Shown here: piece after piece, positions 22,519-29,300 of the stretch | How positions within the stretch are numbered: position 1 is the first letter of the stretch | Layout of the letters: every line of letters starts with the position of its first letter | DNA from: JAOUEE01 sp051011595 | Lineage (GTDB): Bacteria > Actinomycetota > Acidimicrobiia > Acidimicrobiales > SHLQ01 | Length of the DNA: 29,300 nucleotides | Reading direction: 5' to 3' | Assembly (NCBI GenBank): GCA_051011595.1 | Contig: JBPCTQ010000335.1 | Coordinates: forward strand, 1 to 29,300 | Notes under the pieces: model-generated | Told to the model about the DNA's origin: nothing | What the model saw: the letters and a program-made list of their open reading frames with translations, nothing else | Databases searched by the model: none | Made by a program: the position numbers and the translations under genes

Positions 22519-23712
22519 ATGGCGAACCCGCAGGCCACCAGGGAACGCCTGGTCGAGATCAACCGGCGCAACGCGGCCCACGCCCGCAACGGCACCATCG
22601 ACCAGGTCGACGCCGTCGCCACGGTGCCGGCCGCCAACTACGTCGACCACCAGCGTTTCGAGGCCGAGGTCGAGCGGGTGTTCAAACGTCTCCCGCTGCT
22701 CATGGGGCTGAGCAACGAGCTCCCCGAACCCGGCTCGTACAAGGCGCTCCACGCCGTCGACGTGCCGGTGTTGTTGATCCGCAACGACGAGGGGCGAGTC
22801 CAGGCCTTCGTCAACAGCTGCCGGCATCGCGGCGCCCCGGTTGTGCCCGACGGCGCCGGCACCGGCCGACGTTTCACCTGTCCGTACCACGCCTGGTCCT
22901 ACGACCGCGAGGGTGCGCTGGTAGGTGTGCTCGACCGCGAGCAGTTCGGCGAGTTCGCCACCGAGTGTCATGGCCTGGTCCGTCTGCCCACCTTCGAACG
23001 AGCCGGCATCATCTGGGCCACGCTCACCCCTGAACCCCCGGTCGACTTCGCCCCGTACCTGGCCGGGTTCGACGAGGTGATCGGCCACCTCCACCTCGAC
23101 GATGCCCATGTGGTGGGCCACACCGTGGTGGCCGGACCCAACTGGAAGGTGGCCTACGACGGCTACATGGACTTCTACCACCTGCCGATCCTGCACAAGG
23201 ACACGTTCGGGCCCAACTTCCCCAACAAGGCCAGTTATGACTCATGGGGCGCCCATCTCCAGGTCTCGGCCCCCGACCCACGCTTCGAGAAGTACCTCGA
23301 CCGCGACGCCTCGGAGTGGCCCGACCACACACTGGTGAATGGCATCCTCACCCTGTTCCCACACGTGTCGATCGCTCGTTTCGACGCCGGGGGCGACACC
23401 ATGTTCATGCTCAGCCAGCTCTTCCCGGGAACATCGGTGGGTGAATCGGTCACCACCCAGATCTTCGCCCTGGCCCACGAGCCCACCGACGAAACCCGTG
23501 AGGCCGCCGTCGGCCAGATGGCATTCCTCGAACATGTAGTCCGCGACGAGGACTACGCCACCGGCCTCGCCGTGCAACGGGGACTGGCCACCGGCGCCCT
23601 CGACCACGTGCTCTTCGGACGAAACGAAGGTGGTGGGCAAGGGTTCCATCGATGGGTCGATCGTCTGGTCGCCACCGACGACGCCGACGTTGCCGCCCTC
23701 TTCGGCGACTGA
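22519..23712 (+). CDS. Rieske non-haem iron oxygenase, large (alpha) subunit
   Basis: 397 aa from ATG 22519, with GGAGG 11 nt upstream. The Rieske [2Fe-2S] ligands are C101-x-H103 (SCRHRG) and C121-x2-H124 (CPYHAW). The mononuclear iron site is H221 and H226 in DFYHLPILH with bridging D218, and the third ligand is probably D345 in VRDEDY. It matches aromatic-ring- or steroid-type hydroxylases that take electrons from a separate reductase, which is not in the window. Substrate unknown. Two dyads upstream point to ligand-controlled expression. The gene is followed, after 47 nt, by a cupredoxin-like lipoprotein in the same direction. Confidence 0.93.
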   Translation: MANPQATRERLVEINRRNAAHARNGTIDQVDAVATVPAANYVDHQRFEAEVERVFKRLPLLMGLSNELPEPGSYKALHAVDVPVLLIRNDEGRVQAFVNSCRHRGAPVVPDGAGTGRRFTCPYHAWSYDREGALVGVLDREQFGEFATECHGLVRLPTFERAGIIWATLTPEPPVDFAPYLAGFDEVIGHLHLDDAHVVGHTVVAGPNWKVAYDGYMDFYHLPILHKDTFGPNFPNKASYDSWGAHLQVSAPDPRFEKYLDRDASEWPDHTLVNGILTLFPHVSIARFDAGGDTMFMLSQLFPGTSVGESVTTQIFALAHEPTDETREAAVGQMAFLEHVVRDEDYATGLAVQRGLATGALDHVLFGRNEGGGQGFHRWVDRLVATDDADVAALFGD

Positions 23713-23745
23713 ACCCTCCGGTGCCGATCGAGACACCATCACCAC

Positions 23746-23751
23746 TACCCT
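23746..23751 (+). promoter_or_regulatory. -10-like box before the cupredoxin-like gene
   Basis: TACCCT, 8 nt before the ATG at 23760, with no Shine-Dalgarno; consistent with a leaderless start. Confidence 0.35.
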
Positions 23752-23759
23752 TTGGCGCC

Positions 23760-24377
23760 ATGCGTACGACCATTGCACTCCTGATCGCCCTGTCCCTCCT
23801 GTTGGTGGGTTGCGGAAGCAGCTCCGACGACGACGGAGCCACCGCTACCGACGGCTCCACCACCGCCGCCCCCGACAGCACGGTCGCGCCCGAAACCACC
23901 GCTGCTCCCGAAACCACCGTTGCGCCCGAAACCACGGCACCGTCGCTCACGTTGCCGCCGGTCACCAACGAGACGGTGGCCCCACCCACGGTGACGTCGC
24001 CGCCCGACACCGGCGGACAGCCGGCCATCTCCCCTATCGGGGTCAACCTGTCGGAGTGGCTGGTCGAGGCCCCCGAGATCATCGCCGCCGGATCGGTGCA
24101 GTTCGACATCGCCAACGGTGGTTCGTTCACCCACGAGCTGGCGGTGGCCCGAGGCGACAGTTACGACACCCTCCCGATCCTCGACAACGGTGCGGTCGAC
24201 GAGGACACCCTCGCCGCCGACTTCCTGGGCCGCAGTGACCTGGTCGACCTGGGCCAGACCACCAGCCTCACCCTCGACCTCGAGCCCGGCAACTACGTGC
24301 TCTTCTGCAACATCCAGGTCGGGCCGAACAGCCACGCCGCCCAAGGCCAGACGCTGAGCATCACGGTGGCTGGCTGA
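23760..24377 (+). CDS. Cupredoxin-like lipoprotein
   Basis: 205 aa from ATG 23760. Lipoprotein signal peptide RTTIALLIALSLLLVGC with lipidated C18, then a low-complexity Thr/Pro/Glu linker (residues about 27-85) carrying three APETT units. The globular part (about 90-205) has a plastocyanin-like pattern: H125 in FTHELAV, then NYVLFC183NIQVGPNSH192AAQGQ197. In the usual type-1 copper site the last ligand is Met in GHxxxGM; here the matching position is Gln, and the Cys-His spacing is longer than usual. It is probably a membrane-anchored copper or electron-transfer protein; copper binding is inferred. Its stop overlaps the start of the next gene by one base (TGATG). Confidence 0.8.
   Translation: MRTTIALLIALSLLLVGCGSSSDDDGATATDGSTTAAPDSTVAPETTAAPETTVAPETTAPSLTLPPVTNETVAPPTVTSPPDTGGQPAISPIGVNLSEWLVEAPEIIAAGSVQFDIANGGSFTHELAVARGDSYDTLPILDNGAVDEDTLAADFLGRSDLVDLGQTTSLTLDLEPGNYVLFCNIQVGPNSHAAQGQTLSITVAG
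23886..23939 (+). repeat. Three 18-bp tandem repeats in the linker of the cupredoxin-like gene
   Basis: Units at 23886-23903, 23904-23921 and 23922-23939 share CCCGAAACCAC and encode APETT repeats. They form the flexible linker between lipid anchor and domain, and their number could vary by slippage. Confidence 0.75.
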
Positions 24378-24730
24378 TGATCGTCGTGGCCGGCACCGCC
24401 GACTTCACCACCGCGGCGGGGCGCGACGAAGCGGTGGCCACCAGCGGTCGATTCCAGCAAGCCACCCGCAACGACGAAGCCGGGTGCCTGGCGTACTACT
24501 TCGCACCCGATCCGGTGATCGACACCCGGATGGTGGTGTGGGAGCTCTGGGCCGACGAAGCCTCGCTGGCCGCCCACTTCACCCACGACAACTACTTCGG
24601 TATGCAGAAACACCTCGGCGGTTTCGGCCTGGCCGGCGCCGACTTCAACAAGTATCGCGTCGACGCGTCCGAACCGGTCTACGACGACACCATGCCCGCC
24701 CGGGCCGACTTCTTCACTCTGCCCGACTGA
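24377..24730 (+). CDS. ABM-domain (antibiotic biosynthesis monooxygenase-like) protein
   Basis: 117 aa from ATG 24377, overlapping the previous stop as TGATG, so translation is coupled. The ferredoxin-like ABM fold is recognisable: MIVVAGTADF, the helix AGRDEAVATSGRFQQATRNDEAGCLAYYFA, VVWELWADEASLAAHFTHDNY (the usual E-x-W ... H-x2-T-x2-Y pattern), and a C-terminal strand. Members are monooxygenases acting without cofactor, haem oxygenases, or quinol-binding proteins. The reaction is unknown. Convergent with the LLM oxidoreductase gene, 33 nt away. Confidence 0.87.
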   Translation: MIVVAGTADFTTAAGRDEAVATSGRFQQATRNDEAGCLAYYFAPDPVIDTRMVVWELWADEASLAAHFTHDNYFGMQKHLGGFGLAGADFNKYRVDASEPVYDDTMPARADFFTLPD

Positions 24731-24763
24731 TCACCCGGCAGCCCGACACCACCTCCGCCGGAT

Positions 24764-25735
24764 TCAGGTGCCGGCGAGGCGAGCGACCACGGGGGCGAAG
24801 GCTTCGGTCTGGTCGCCGGTCACGGTCACGTAGCTGATCCCGTACTGCTCGCGCCGGGCCTGCAGGGTCTCGCAGATCTCGTCGACCGACCCGATGAGGG
24901 AATGGGGATGAGCCGCCATCTGGGCCGGTTCGAAACCGAAGGCCGGCGCCATCATCTCCAGGGTGGCCTGGGTCTGGTCGGTCACGGTGGTGAAGTAGGC
25001 GGCGATCTCCAGCTCGAGGTCGGCGAACCGATCGCCGGCGCCCTCCCGGATCCATTCGATCTTGGCCGCGGTTCCTTCGGCGGTGCCGCTGGCCAGGCCC
25101 TTGCCCCCGATCTTGCCGGCCGAGTTGTCGAAGTTGACCGACACGATGTCGGCGACCCGTCCGGCCAGACCCAACACCCGTGGCGAACCGCCGCCGATCA
25201 TGACGCGCGGGCCACCCTCCTGCACGGCCGCGGGCACGGCGGTGAACCCCTTGGCCGTGACGTGGGTTCCGTCGATGTCGAGGTCGGCACCGGCGAAGAA
25301 CGCCCGAGCCAGCCCCACCACCTCCTCCAACCGCTCGATGCGGATGCCGGGACGATCCATGTCGATGCCCATGGCCCCGTACTCGCTGGTGATCCACCCG
25401 GCCCCGAATCCGGCCTCCAGGCGTCCGTCCGACAACAGGTCGATGGTGGCCAACTCCTTGGCCAACACCACCGGATGGTGGTAGTCGACACACAACACCC
25501 GGCACCCGATCTTGATCGTCGAGGTGGCATCGGCCGCCGCCATCATGGCCGGGATGGCGGCCACCGTCTGGACGGGGTGAGCGGCTTCGTCGAGCGCCGA
25601 CCCGGGTCCGATGTAGTGATCGGCGAGGCTGAAGGTGCCGTACCCCAGGTCTTCGGCCCGGCGGGCGGCGTCACGCCACTGCGACGCCGACTCGGGCGCG
25701 AACTCCTGACAGCCGAAACGGAACGGTTTGGACAT
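24764..25735 (-). CDS. LLM-class (luciferase-like) F420-dependent-type oxidoreductase
   Basis: 323 aa from ATG 25735, one base after the TGA of the upstream lipoprotein hydrolase (TGACATG), so coupled translation is likely. TIM-barrel luciferase-like pattern: MSKPFRFGCQEF, ARRAEDLGYGTFSLADHY, the IKIGCRVLCVDYHHPVVLAKELATIDLLSDGR core, LEAGFGAGW, and GGPRVMIGGGSPRVLGLAGR. This strongly resembles the F420-dependent subgroup common in actinobacteria rather than FMN-dependent luciferases, but the cofactor is not proved by sequence. Substrate unknown. Confidence 0.9.
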   Translation of the reverse strand: MSKPFRFGCQEFAPESASQWRDAARRAEDLGYGTFSLADHYIGPGSALDEAAHPVQTVAAIPAMMAAADATSTIKIGCRVLCVDYHHPVVLAKELATIDLLSDGRLEAGFGAGWITSEYGAMGIDMDRPGIRIERLEEVVGLARAFFAGADLDIDGTHVTAKGFTAVPAAVQEGGPRVMIGGGSPRVLGLAGRVADIVSVNFDNSAGKIGGKGLASGTAEGTAAKIEWIREGAGDRFADLELEIAAYFTTVTDQTQATLEMMAPAFGFEPAQMAAHPHSLIGSVDEICETLQARREQYGISYVTVTGDQTEAFAPVVARLAGT

Positions 25736-25736
25736 G

Positions 25737-27281
25737 TCAGAACTCCACTGTCTCGGCGGTTTCGATGATCGATGCCACTTCGGTCTCGAGCAGGTACCCC
25801 GACGCAGCCGCGGCTGCGGCCGATTCGGTGACGGCCGCAACATAGTCGTCGGGGGTGCCGTACCGATCAACCAGTTCGGCCTGGTCGAACGGGAACGTGG
25901 TGCCGAACAACCCACAGAACCCGCCTCCGGTCTGGCCTTCACCGGAGAGCACCGCGACGGGCACATCGACGGCCGGAGTGCGGATACCACCCGTACCGAT
26001 GCCGTCGGCGTCGCGGACCACCTCGGCCGGATCGTCGTCGGTGGTGTCGATGAGCGGAGCTTCGGGAGGCAGGGTGCCGTCCTCCACCCAGGCCACCAGG
26101 TGGTGGAAGGCGGCCGAGATGACCTCGAAGTGGGGGCCGGCATTCACCGGGGCGTCACAGTTGAGCAACGAACCGAAGTCGGACTCGGGCGTCAAGCCAT
26201 ACACCCGCTCCAGCAGGTAGGCGTCGGCGTGGGCGGTTCCCGGGACCTCCCACAGCCGCAATCGATCGGTGTCGGGCTGTCGGGCCGCCGCTGATGCCAA
26301 GCGGGGACTCACATCGGTCTCGGTCTGGAAGGTGAACACCGGCACGGCCAGATCGGTACGAATGGTGGCCCCTCCGGCATCGGCCATCATCGAACCGTCG
26401 CTTCCCAACGGCGCCGGATTGGCTCCCCTGCTGTGGATGAAGAGACCGTCGAACACGCCGGGAATGCGTGGCTGCACCGCGTTGGCGTAGGTGGTCATGC
26501 GGAAGGCGGACTGCGACTCCCCGGCGGCGATGACCTGGGCCGGTTCGATCCCGTCCCACACCTCGGCCGTCCCTGCACCGCGCGCCACCATGGCGGCCTG
26601 GGTGAACATGTCGTAGGAGAACTCGTCGCCGGGATGCACGAGCTCCGCATAACGTCCGTCTTCCCGATCGATCAACGTGTCGACACCGGTGCTCTGGGCC
26701 GACACGCCGACGTAGGCATGGCCTTCACGAAGGAGCTCGACGTGGAGGTACCCCCAGTCGGGATCGCCGTCGGCGCCGGCCGACACGTTGAGCCACTCGA
26801 CCATGACGACCCCGCTGAAGTCCTCGGCGGCGGCCGGCTGACGCACGATGATGCGGGTGGTGTACTCCGCCTCGCCGTCGGGTTCGACGGCCCACATGCC
26901 GTCGGGTCCGAGATCCTCGCCCACATAGGAGCGCGCCGTGCCGCTGATGAAGTACTCGCGCTCGGTGTAGCCGGCTGCGCCGAGGTCCTGGAGCGCCCGG
27001 TTGGAGAAATCACCATCTCCGGGACCGACCACGTCGACGGTGACGCCGGCGGTGTCGTCGGGGCCTTCGACGGCGGGCGCCGTGGTGGTGGTGTCCGGCG
27101 CTGCGGTCGAATCGGCCACCGTGGTCGGCGGCGTGTTGGTGGTGTCACTGGCGGTCACCGAGGTGGTCGAATCCGACCCCGCCACGTCGTCGCTGCTGTC
27201 GCTGCTGCAGGCGGCAACCACCATCGCCATGACAACGAACGCCGCGAGTGCGCCGGACCGAATCGTGCTCGAACTCTTCAT
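25737..27281 (-). CDS. Secreted lipoprotein with alpha/beta-hydrolase domain (Abhydrolase_10 type)
   Basis: 514 aa from ATG 27281; the longer upstream reading overlaps the divergent sulfurtransferase and is rejected. Signal peptide with lipobox VVAAC (lipidated C25), then a Ser/Thr-rich linker (about 26-75). The domain begins with FSNRALQDLGAAGYTEREYFISGTA and contains the nucleophile elbow GES256QS, a likely catalytic His in GTAHADAY and an Asp-rich region around DTTDDDPAE. The architecture matches the poorly characterised alpha/beta-hydrolase domain family. Probably an extracytoplasmic, membrane-anchored esterase or lactonase; natural substrate unknown. It is closely coupled to the LLM oxidoreductase gene. 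Confidence 0.85.
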   Translation of the reverse strand: MKSSSTIRSGALAAFVVMAMVVAACSSDSSDDVAGSDSTTSVTASDTTNTPPTTVADSTAAPDTTTTAPAVEGPDDTAGVTVDVVGPGDGDFSNRALQDLGAAGYTEREYFISGTARSYVGEDLGPDGMWAVEPDGEAEYTTRIIVRQPAAAEDFSGVVMVEWLNVSAGADGDPDWGYLHVELLREGHAYVGVSAQSTGVDTLIDREDGRYAELVHPGDEFSYDMFTQAAMVARGAGTAEVWDGIEPAQVIAAGESQSAFRMTTYANAVQPRIPGVFDGLFIHSRGANPAPLGSDGSMMADAGGATIRTDLAVPVFTFQTETDVSPRLASAAARQPDTDRLRLWEVPGTAHADAYLLERVYGLTPESDFGSLLNCDAPVNAGPHFEVISAAFHHLVAWVEDGTLPPEAPLIDTTDDDPAEVVRDADGIGTGGIRTPAVDVPVAVLSGEGQTGGGFCGLFGTTFPFDQAELVDRYGTPDDYVAAVTESAAAAAASGYLLETEVASIIETAETVEF

Positions 27282-27289
27282 GGCGGTCG

Positions 27290-27295
27290 ACGGTA
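27290..27295 (-). promoter_or_regulatory. -10-like box before the lipoprotein hydrolase
   Basis: TACCGT on the minus strand, 8 nt before the ATG at 27281; same type as at the FAH gene. Confidence 0.45.
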
Positions 27296-27340
27296 GCCCT
27301 CGGAGTGGCGCGCCGACAGATGGCCCCCGACAATGCCCGG

Positions 27341-28186
27341 GTGGACAACACGCGGCGAGACCCGGTGGCGACAGGTGAATGGTTGGCCGACCACCTCGGA
27401 GACCCGGACCTGGTGGTGGCCGACCTGCGCTGGTACCTCGACGGCCGGTCGGGACGAACTGCCTACGACGGCGGCCACATACCCGGCGCGGTCTTCGTCG
27501 ACCTCGACGTCGACCTCGCCGATCCGCCTTCGACGTCTGGGGGCCGCCATCCGCTGCCGTCACCCGAGCGGTTTGCGGCGAACATGTCGGCCCTCGGTAT
27601 CGGCGACACCACCCGGGTGGTCGCCTACGACGACGCCGACGGGGTGATCGCCGCCCGGCTGTGGTGGATGCTCGATGTACTGGGGCAGCAGGCACTGGTG
27701 CTCGACGGCGGCATCGACGCATGGACCGGCCCCCTCGAGTCGGGGTCGCCCGACGTGGCGGCGCGATCGTTCACACCGCGACCGTGGCCGGCCGAGCGGG
27801 TGGCCACGGCCGACGAGGTGGAGGCGGCTCGCCACGACGCCACGGTGATCATCGACGCCCGCAGTGCCGACCGCTATGCCAACGGCGCACCGGTCGATCC
27901 ACGGCCCGGCCATGTGCCCGGTGCCCGCAGCGCCCCGGCCACCGACAACCTCACCGATGGTCGCTTTCGATCCGGCGCAGCCCTCACTGACCACTACGGG
28001 GCACTCGGCGCCCACGACCATCCCGTCGTCGCCTACTGCGGCAGCGGCGTCACGGCATGCACCGACCTGTTGGGTCTCCGGCGGGCCGGTTTACCCGATG
28101 GCCGGTTGTTCGTGGGGTCGTGGTCGGCGTGGGGAGCCGACCTCGAGCGGCCGGCCCAAGTGGGAGCCGATCAGGCGAACGACTGA
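27341..28186 (+). CDS. Rhodanese-family 3-mercaptopyruvate/thiosulfate sulfurtransferase
   Basis: 281 aa from GTG 27341 (ATG 27320 would add 7 residues). I prefer the GTG because a GACAAT box stands 6 nt before it and the length suits the two-domain family. Two rhodanese domains: the first is non-catalytic (WYLDGRSGRTAYDGGHIPGAVFVDLD), the second carries the active-site loop C233GSGVTA, the mercaptopyruvate sulfurtransferase form (thiosulfate enzymes usually have CRKGVTA). It transfers sulfane sulfur from 3-mercaptopyruvate to thiols or cyanide. Its end overlaps the convergent SDR gene by 16 bp. Cytoplasmic; no operon partner on its strand in the window. Confidence 0.9.
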   Translation: MDNTRRDPVATGEWLADHLGDPDLVVADLRWYLDGRSGRTAYDGGHIPGAVFVDLDVDLADPPSTSGGRHPLPSPERFAANMSALGIGDTTRVVAYDDADGVIAARLWWMLDVLGQQALVLDGGIDAWTGPLESGSPDVAARSFTPRPWPAERVATADEVEAARHDATVIIDARSADRYANGAPVDPRPGHVPGARSAPATDNLTDGRFRSGAALTDHYGALGAHDHPVVAYCGSGVTACTDLLGLRRAGLPDGRLFVGSWSAWGADLERPAQVGADQAND

Positions 28187-29142
28187 CCGACCAGTTCCTC
28201 CGACAACGACCACAGGCGGGCCGCCGTGTCGGTGTCACTGATGTGCGGAGCGGCGTCGGGCGCCGACCCGACGTGGCAATCGAGCAGGTAGCGGCCACTG
28301 GCGTCGGCCAGGTCGGAGGATGTGGCCGCCCACACCTGCGTGGCCGCGCCAACGGCGGGGGTTCGCATGGCGGGCATGCTGGCGGTGGCACTGTCGCCAT
28401 CGCCCTGCTCTTTGGCGTCGGCCGTCCGCTCGCTGATGCGAGAGATCATCTGACCCATGAGCTCTTCGGTCATGTGCCGGGCCAACTCTGTGGCGACCAT
28501 GCCCGGGTGGACCGAGTACGACAACACACCACGGTCAGCCATGCGCCCGGCCAACTCGAAGGCGAACAGGGCGTTGGCCGACTTGGAGCGGCCGTAGCTG
28601 ATCCAGGCGTCGTAGTCGGTGGTCTCGAAGCCGGGGTCGTCGAGGTCGACGTCGGAGATCAGGTGGGCCGCGCTCGAGACAGTGACCACACGGGGCTGAT
28701 CACCGGCGGCGACGGCATCGGCCAACAGCGCGGTGAGCAGGAAGTGACCCAGGTGATTGGTACCGAACTGCATCTCGAACCCATCGGCGGTGTGACCGAA
28801 CGGGCAGACCATGACTCCGGCGTTGTTGATCAACATGTCGACGGCATCGGCGCCCGACCGGTACTGGTCGGCGAAACGACGCACGCTGGCCAGGTCGGCC
28901 AGGTCGAGGTCCAGGAGTTGCAGGGAGGCGTCGGGGTCAGATGCCCGAATGCGCTCGGCTGCGGCCGCGTTCTTGTCGGCGTTGCGGGCGGCCATGGTGA
29001 CCAACGCACCGCGGGCGGCGAGCGCTCGAGCGGTCTCTTCACCGAGGCCGCTGGACGCGCCGGTGACGATGGCTCGCCGGCCATCGAGTCGGGTGTCGCC
29101 CAAGACGTCGTCGGTGGTGGATTCGGGATGCAGGTCAGCCAT
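28171..29142 (-). CDS. Short-chain dehydrogenase (retinol-dehydrogenase-like)
   Basis: 323 aa from ATG 29142, with a TAGGTT box 6 nt upstream. Cofactor motif TGASSGLG (27-34), Arg at residue 53 after the second strand suggesting NADP(H), NNAG at 106-109, SS at 156-157, and catalytic Y183 and K187 (YGRSK). The longer C-terminal half, with HPGMVATELARHM and a sizeable variable region, is typical of the oxidoreductase/WW-domain-type SDRs often annotated as retinol dehydrogenase-like. Substrate unknown. Tail-to-tail with the sulfurtransferase, overlapping by 16 bp. Confidence 0.92.
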   Translation of the reverse strand: MADLHPESTTDDVLGDTRLDGRRAIVTGASSGLGEETARALAARGALVTMAARNADKNAAAAERIRASDPDASLQLLDLDLADLASVRRFADQYRSGADAVDMLINNAGVMVCPFGHTADGFEMQFGTNHLGHFLLTALLADAVAAGDQPRVVTVSSAAHLISDVDLDDPGFETTDYDAWISYGRSKSANALFAFELAGRMADRGVLSYSVHPGMVATELARHMTEELMGQMISRISERTADAKEQGDGDSATASMPAMRTPAVGAATQVWAATSSDLADASGRYLLDCHVGSAPDAAPHISDTDTAARLWSLSEELVGQSFA

Positions 29143-29148
29143 GGCCGG

Positions 29149-29154
29149 AACCTA
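29149..29154 (-). promoter_or_regulatory. -10-like box before the last SDR gene
   Basis: TAGGTT on the minus strand, 6 nt before the ATG at 29142, consistent with a leaderless start. Confidence 0.5.
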
Positions 29155-29206
29155 CCGCCCGCCACCCCCCAACACCCAACGACCCACACTTCTCGGTTCT
29201 GGTAGT

Positions 29207-29300
<94 letters not shown>

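Noticed and set aside
1..29206. Mobile elements, CRISPR arrays, tRNA and rRNA genes
   Set aside because: No transposase or integrase motifs, repeat-spacer patterns or tRNA-like sequence were noticed on reading either strand.

Overview
The window looks like chromosomal DNA of a high-GC actinobacterium, most likely an Acidimicrobiia-type environmental lineage. The signs are high GC content by eye, frequent GTG starts, several apparently leaderless genes (a TANNNT box 6-8 nt before the start codon), F420-type enzyme families (PPOX class, LLM class) and a relative of the mycothiol-linked oxidoreductase Rv2466c. The lineage is an inference; no rRNA or other marker gene is present. Genes are tightly packed, with several convergent pairs abutting or overlapping, and no gene-free stretch exceeds 300 bases (the longest, about 215 bases, is 22304-22518). 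I saw no tRNA, rRNA, CRISPR array, insertion sequence or integrase.

Region 1 (1-5000). The standout is a minus-strand gene at 42-659 for a DsbA/thioredoxin-fold protein of the Rv2466c family. The first Cys of its CPWC active site is replaced by an in-frame TGA (621-623), followed at the usual bacterial SECIS distance by an 8-bp hairpin with a GGU loop (588-606). This reads as a selenocysteine protein (UPWC). It is followed by a TauD-type dioxygenase, a divergent MFS transporter with no canonical start codon at its true N-terminus, a CPBP intramembrane protease, and a PPOX-FAH hydrolase pair.

Region 2 (5000-9320). A 27-bp near-perfect dyad lies between the FAH hydrolase and a plus-strand operon of an SRPBCC protein and a large sulfatase fused to a DJ-1/PfpI-type domain. 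An NTF2-like gene and an SDR follow.

Region 3 (22303 down to 9346, all minus strand). This is about 13 kb of co-directional catabolic genes: lipoprotein, ThuA-like protein, SnoaL-like protein, second ThuA-like protein, an acetoin-dehydrogenase-type 2-oxo acid dehydrogenase cluster (E1 alpha, E1 beta, AcoX-like, E2), a membrane protein, an N-acyl-D-amino-acid deacylase-type amidohydrolase, a crotonase, a methyltransferase and a Zn-dependent dehydrogenase. The Zn-dehydrogenase and the Aco-type complex could together oxidise a vicinal diol via acetoin to acyl-CoA, but the substrate is not proven, and the E3 (lipoamide dehydrogenase) is not in the window.

Region 4 (22440-29160). A Rieske oxygenase behind two tandem dyads, a cupredoxin-like lipoprotein with an ABM-domain protein, then a minus-strand lipoprotein hydrolase coupled to an F420-type LLM oxidoreductase, a mercaptopyruvate sulfurtransferase and an SDR. 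The final roughly 95 bases are nearly pure G and are probably a sequencing or assembly artefact at a contig end.
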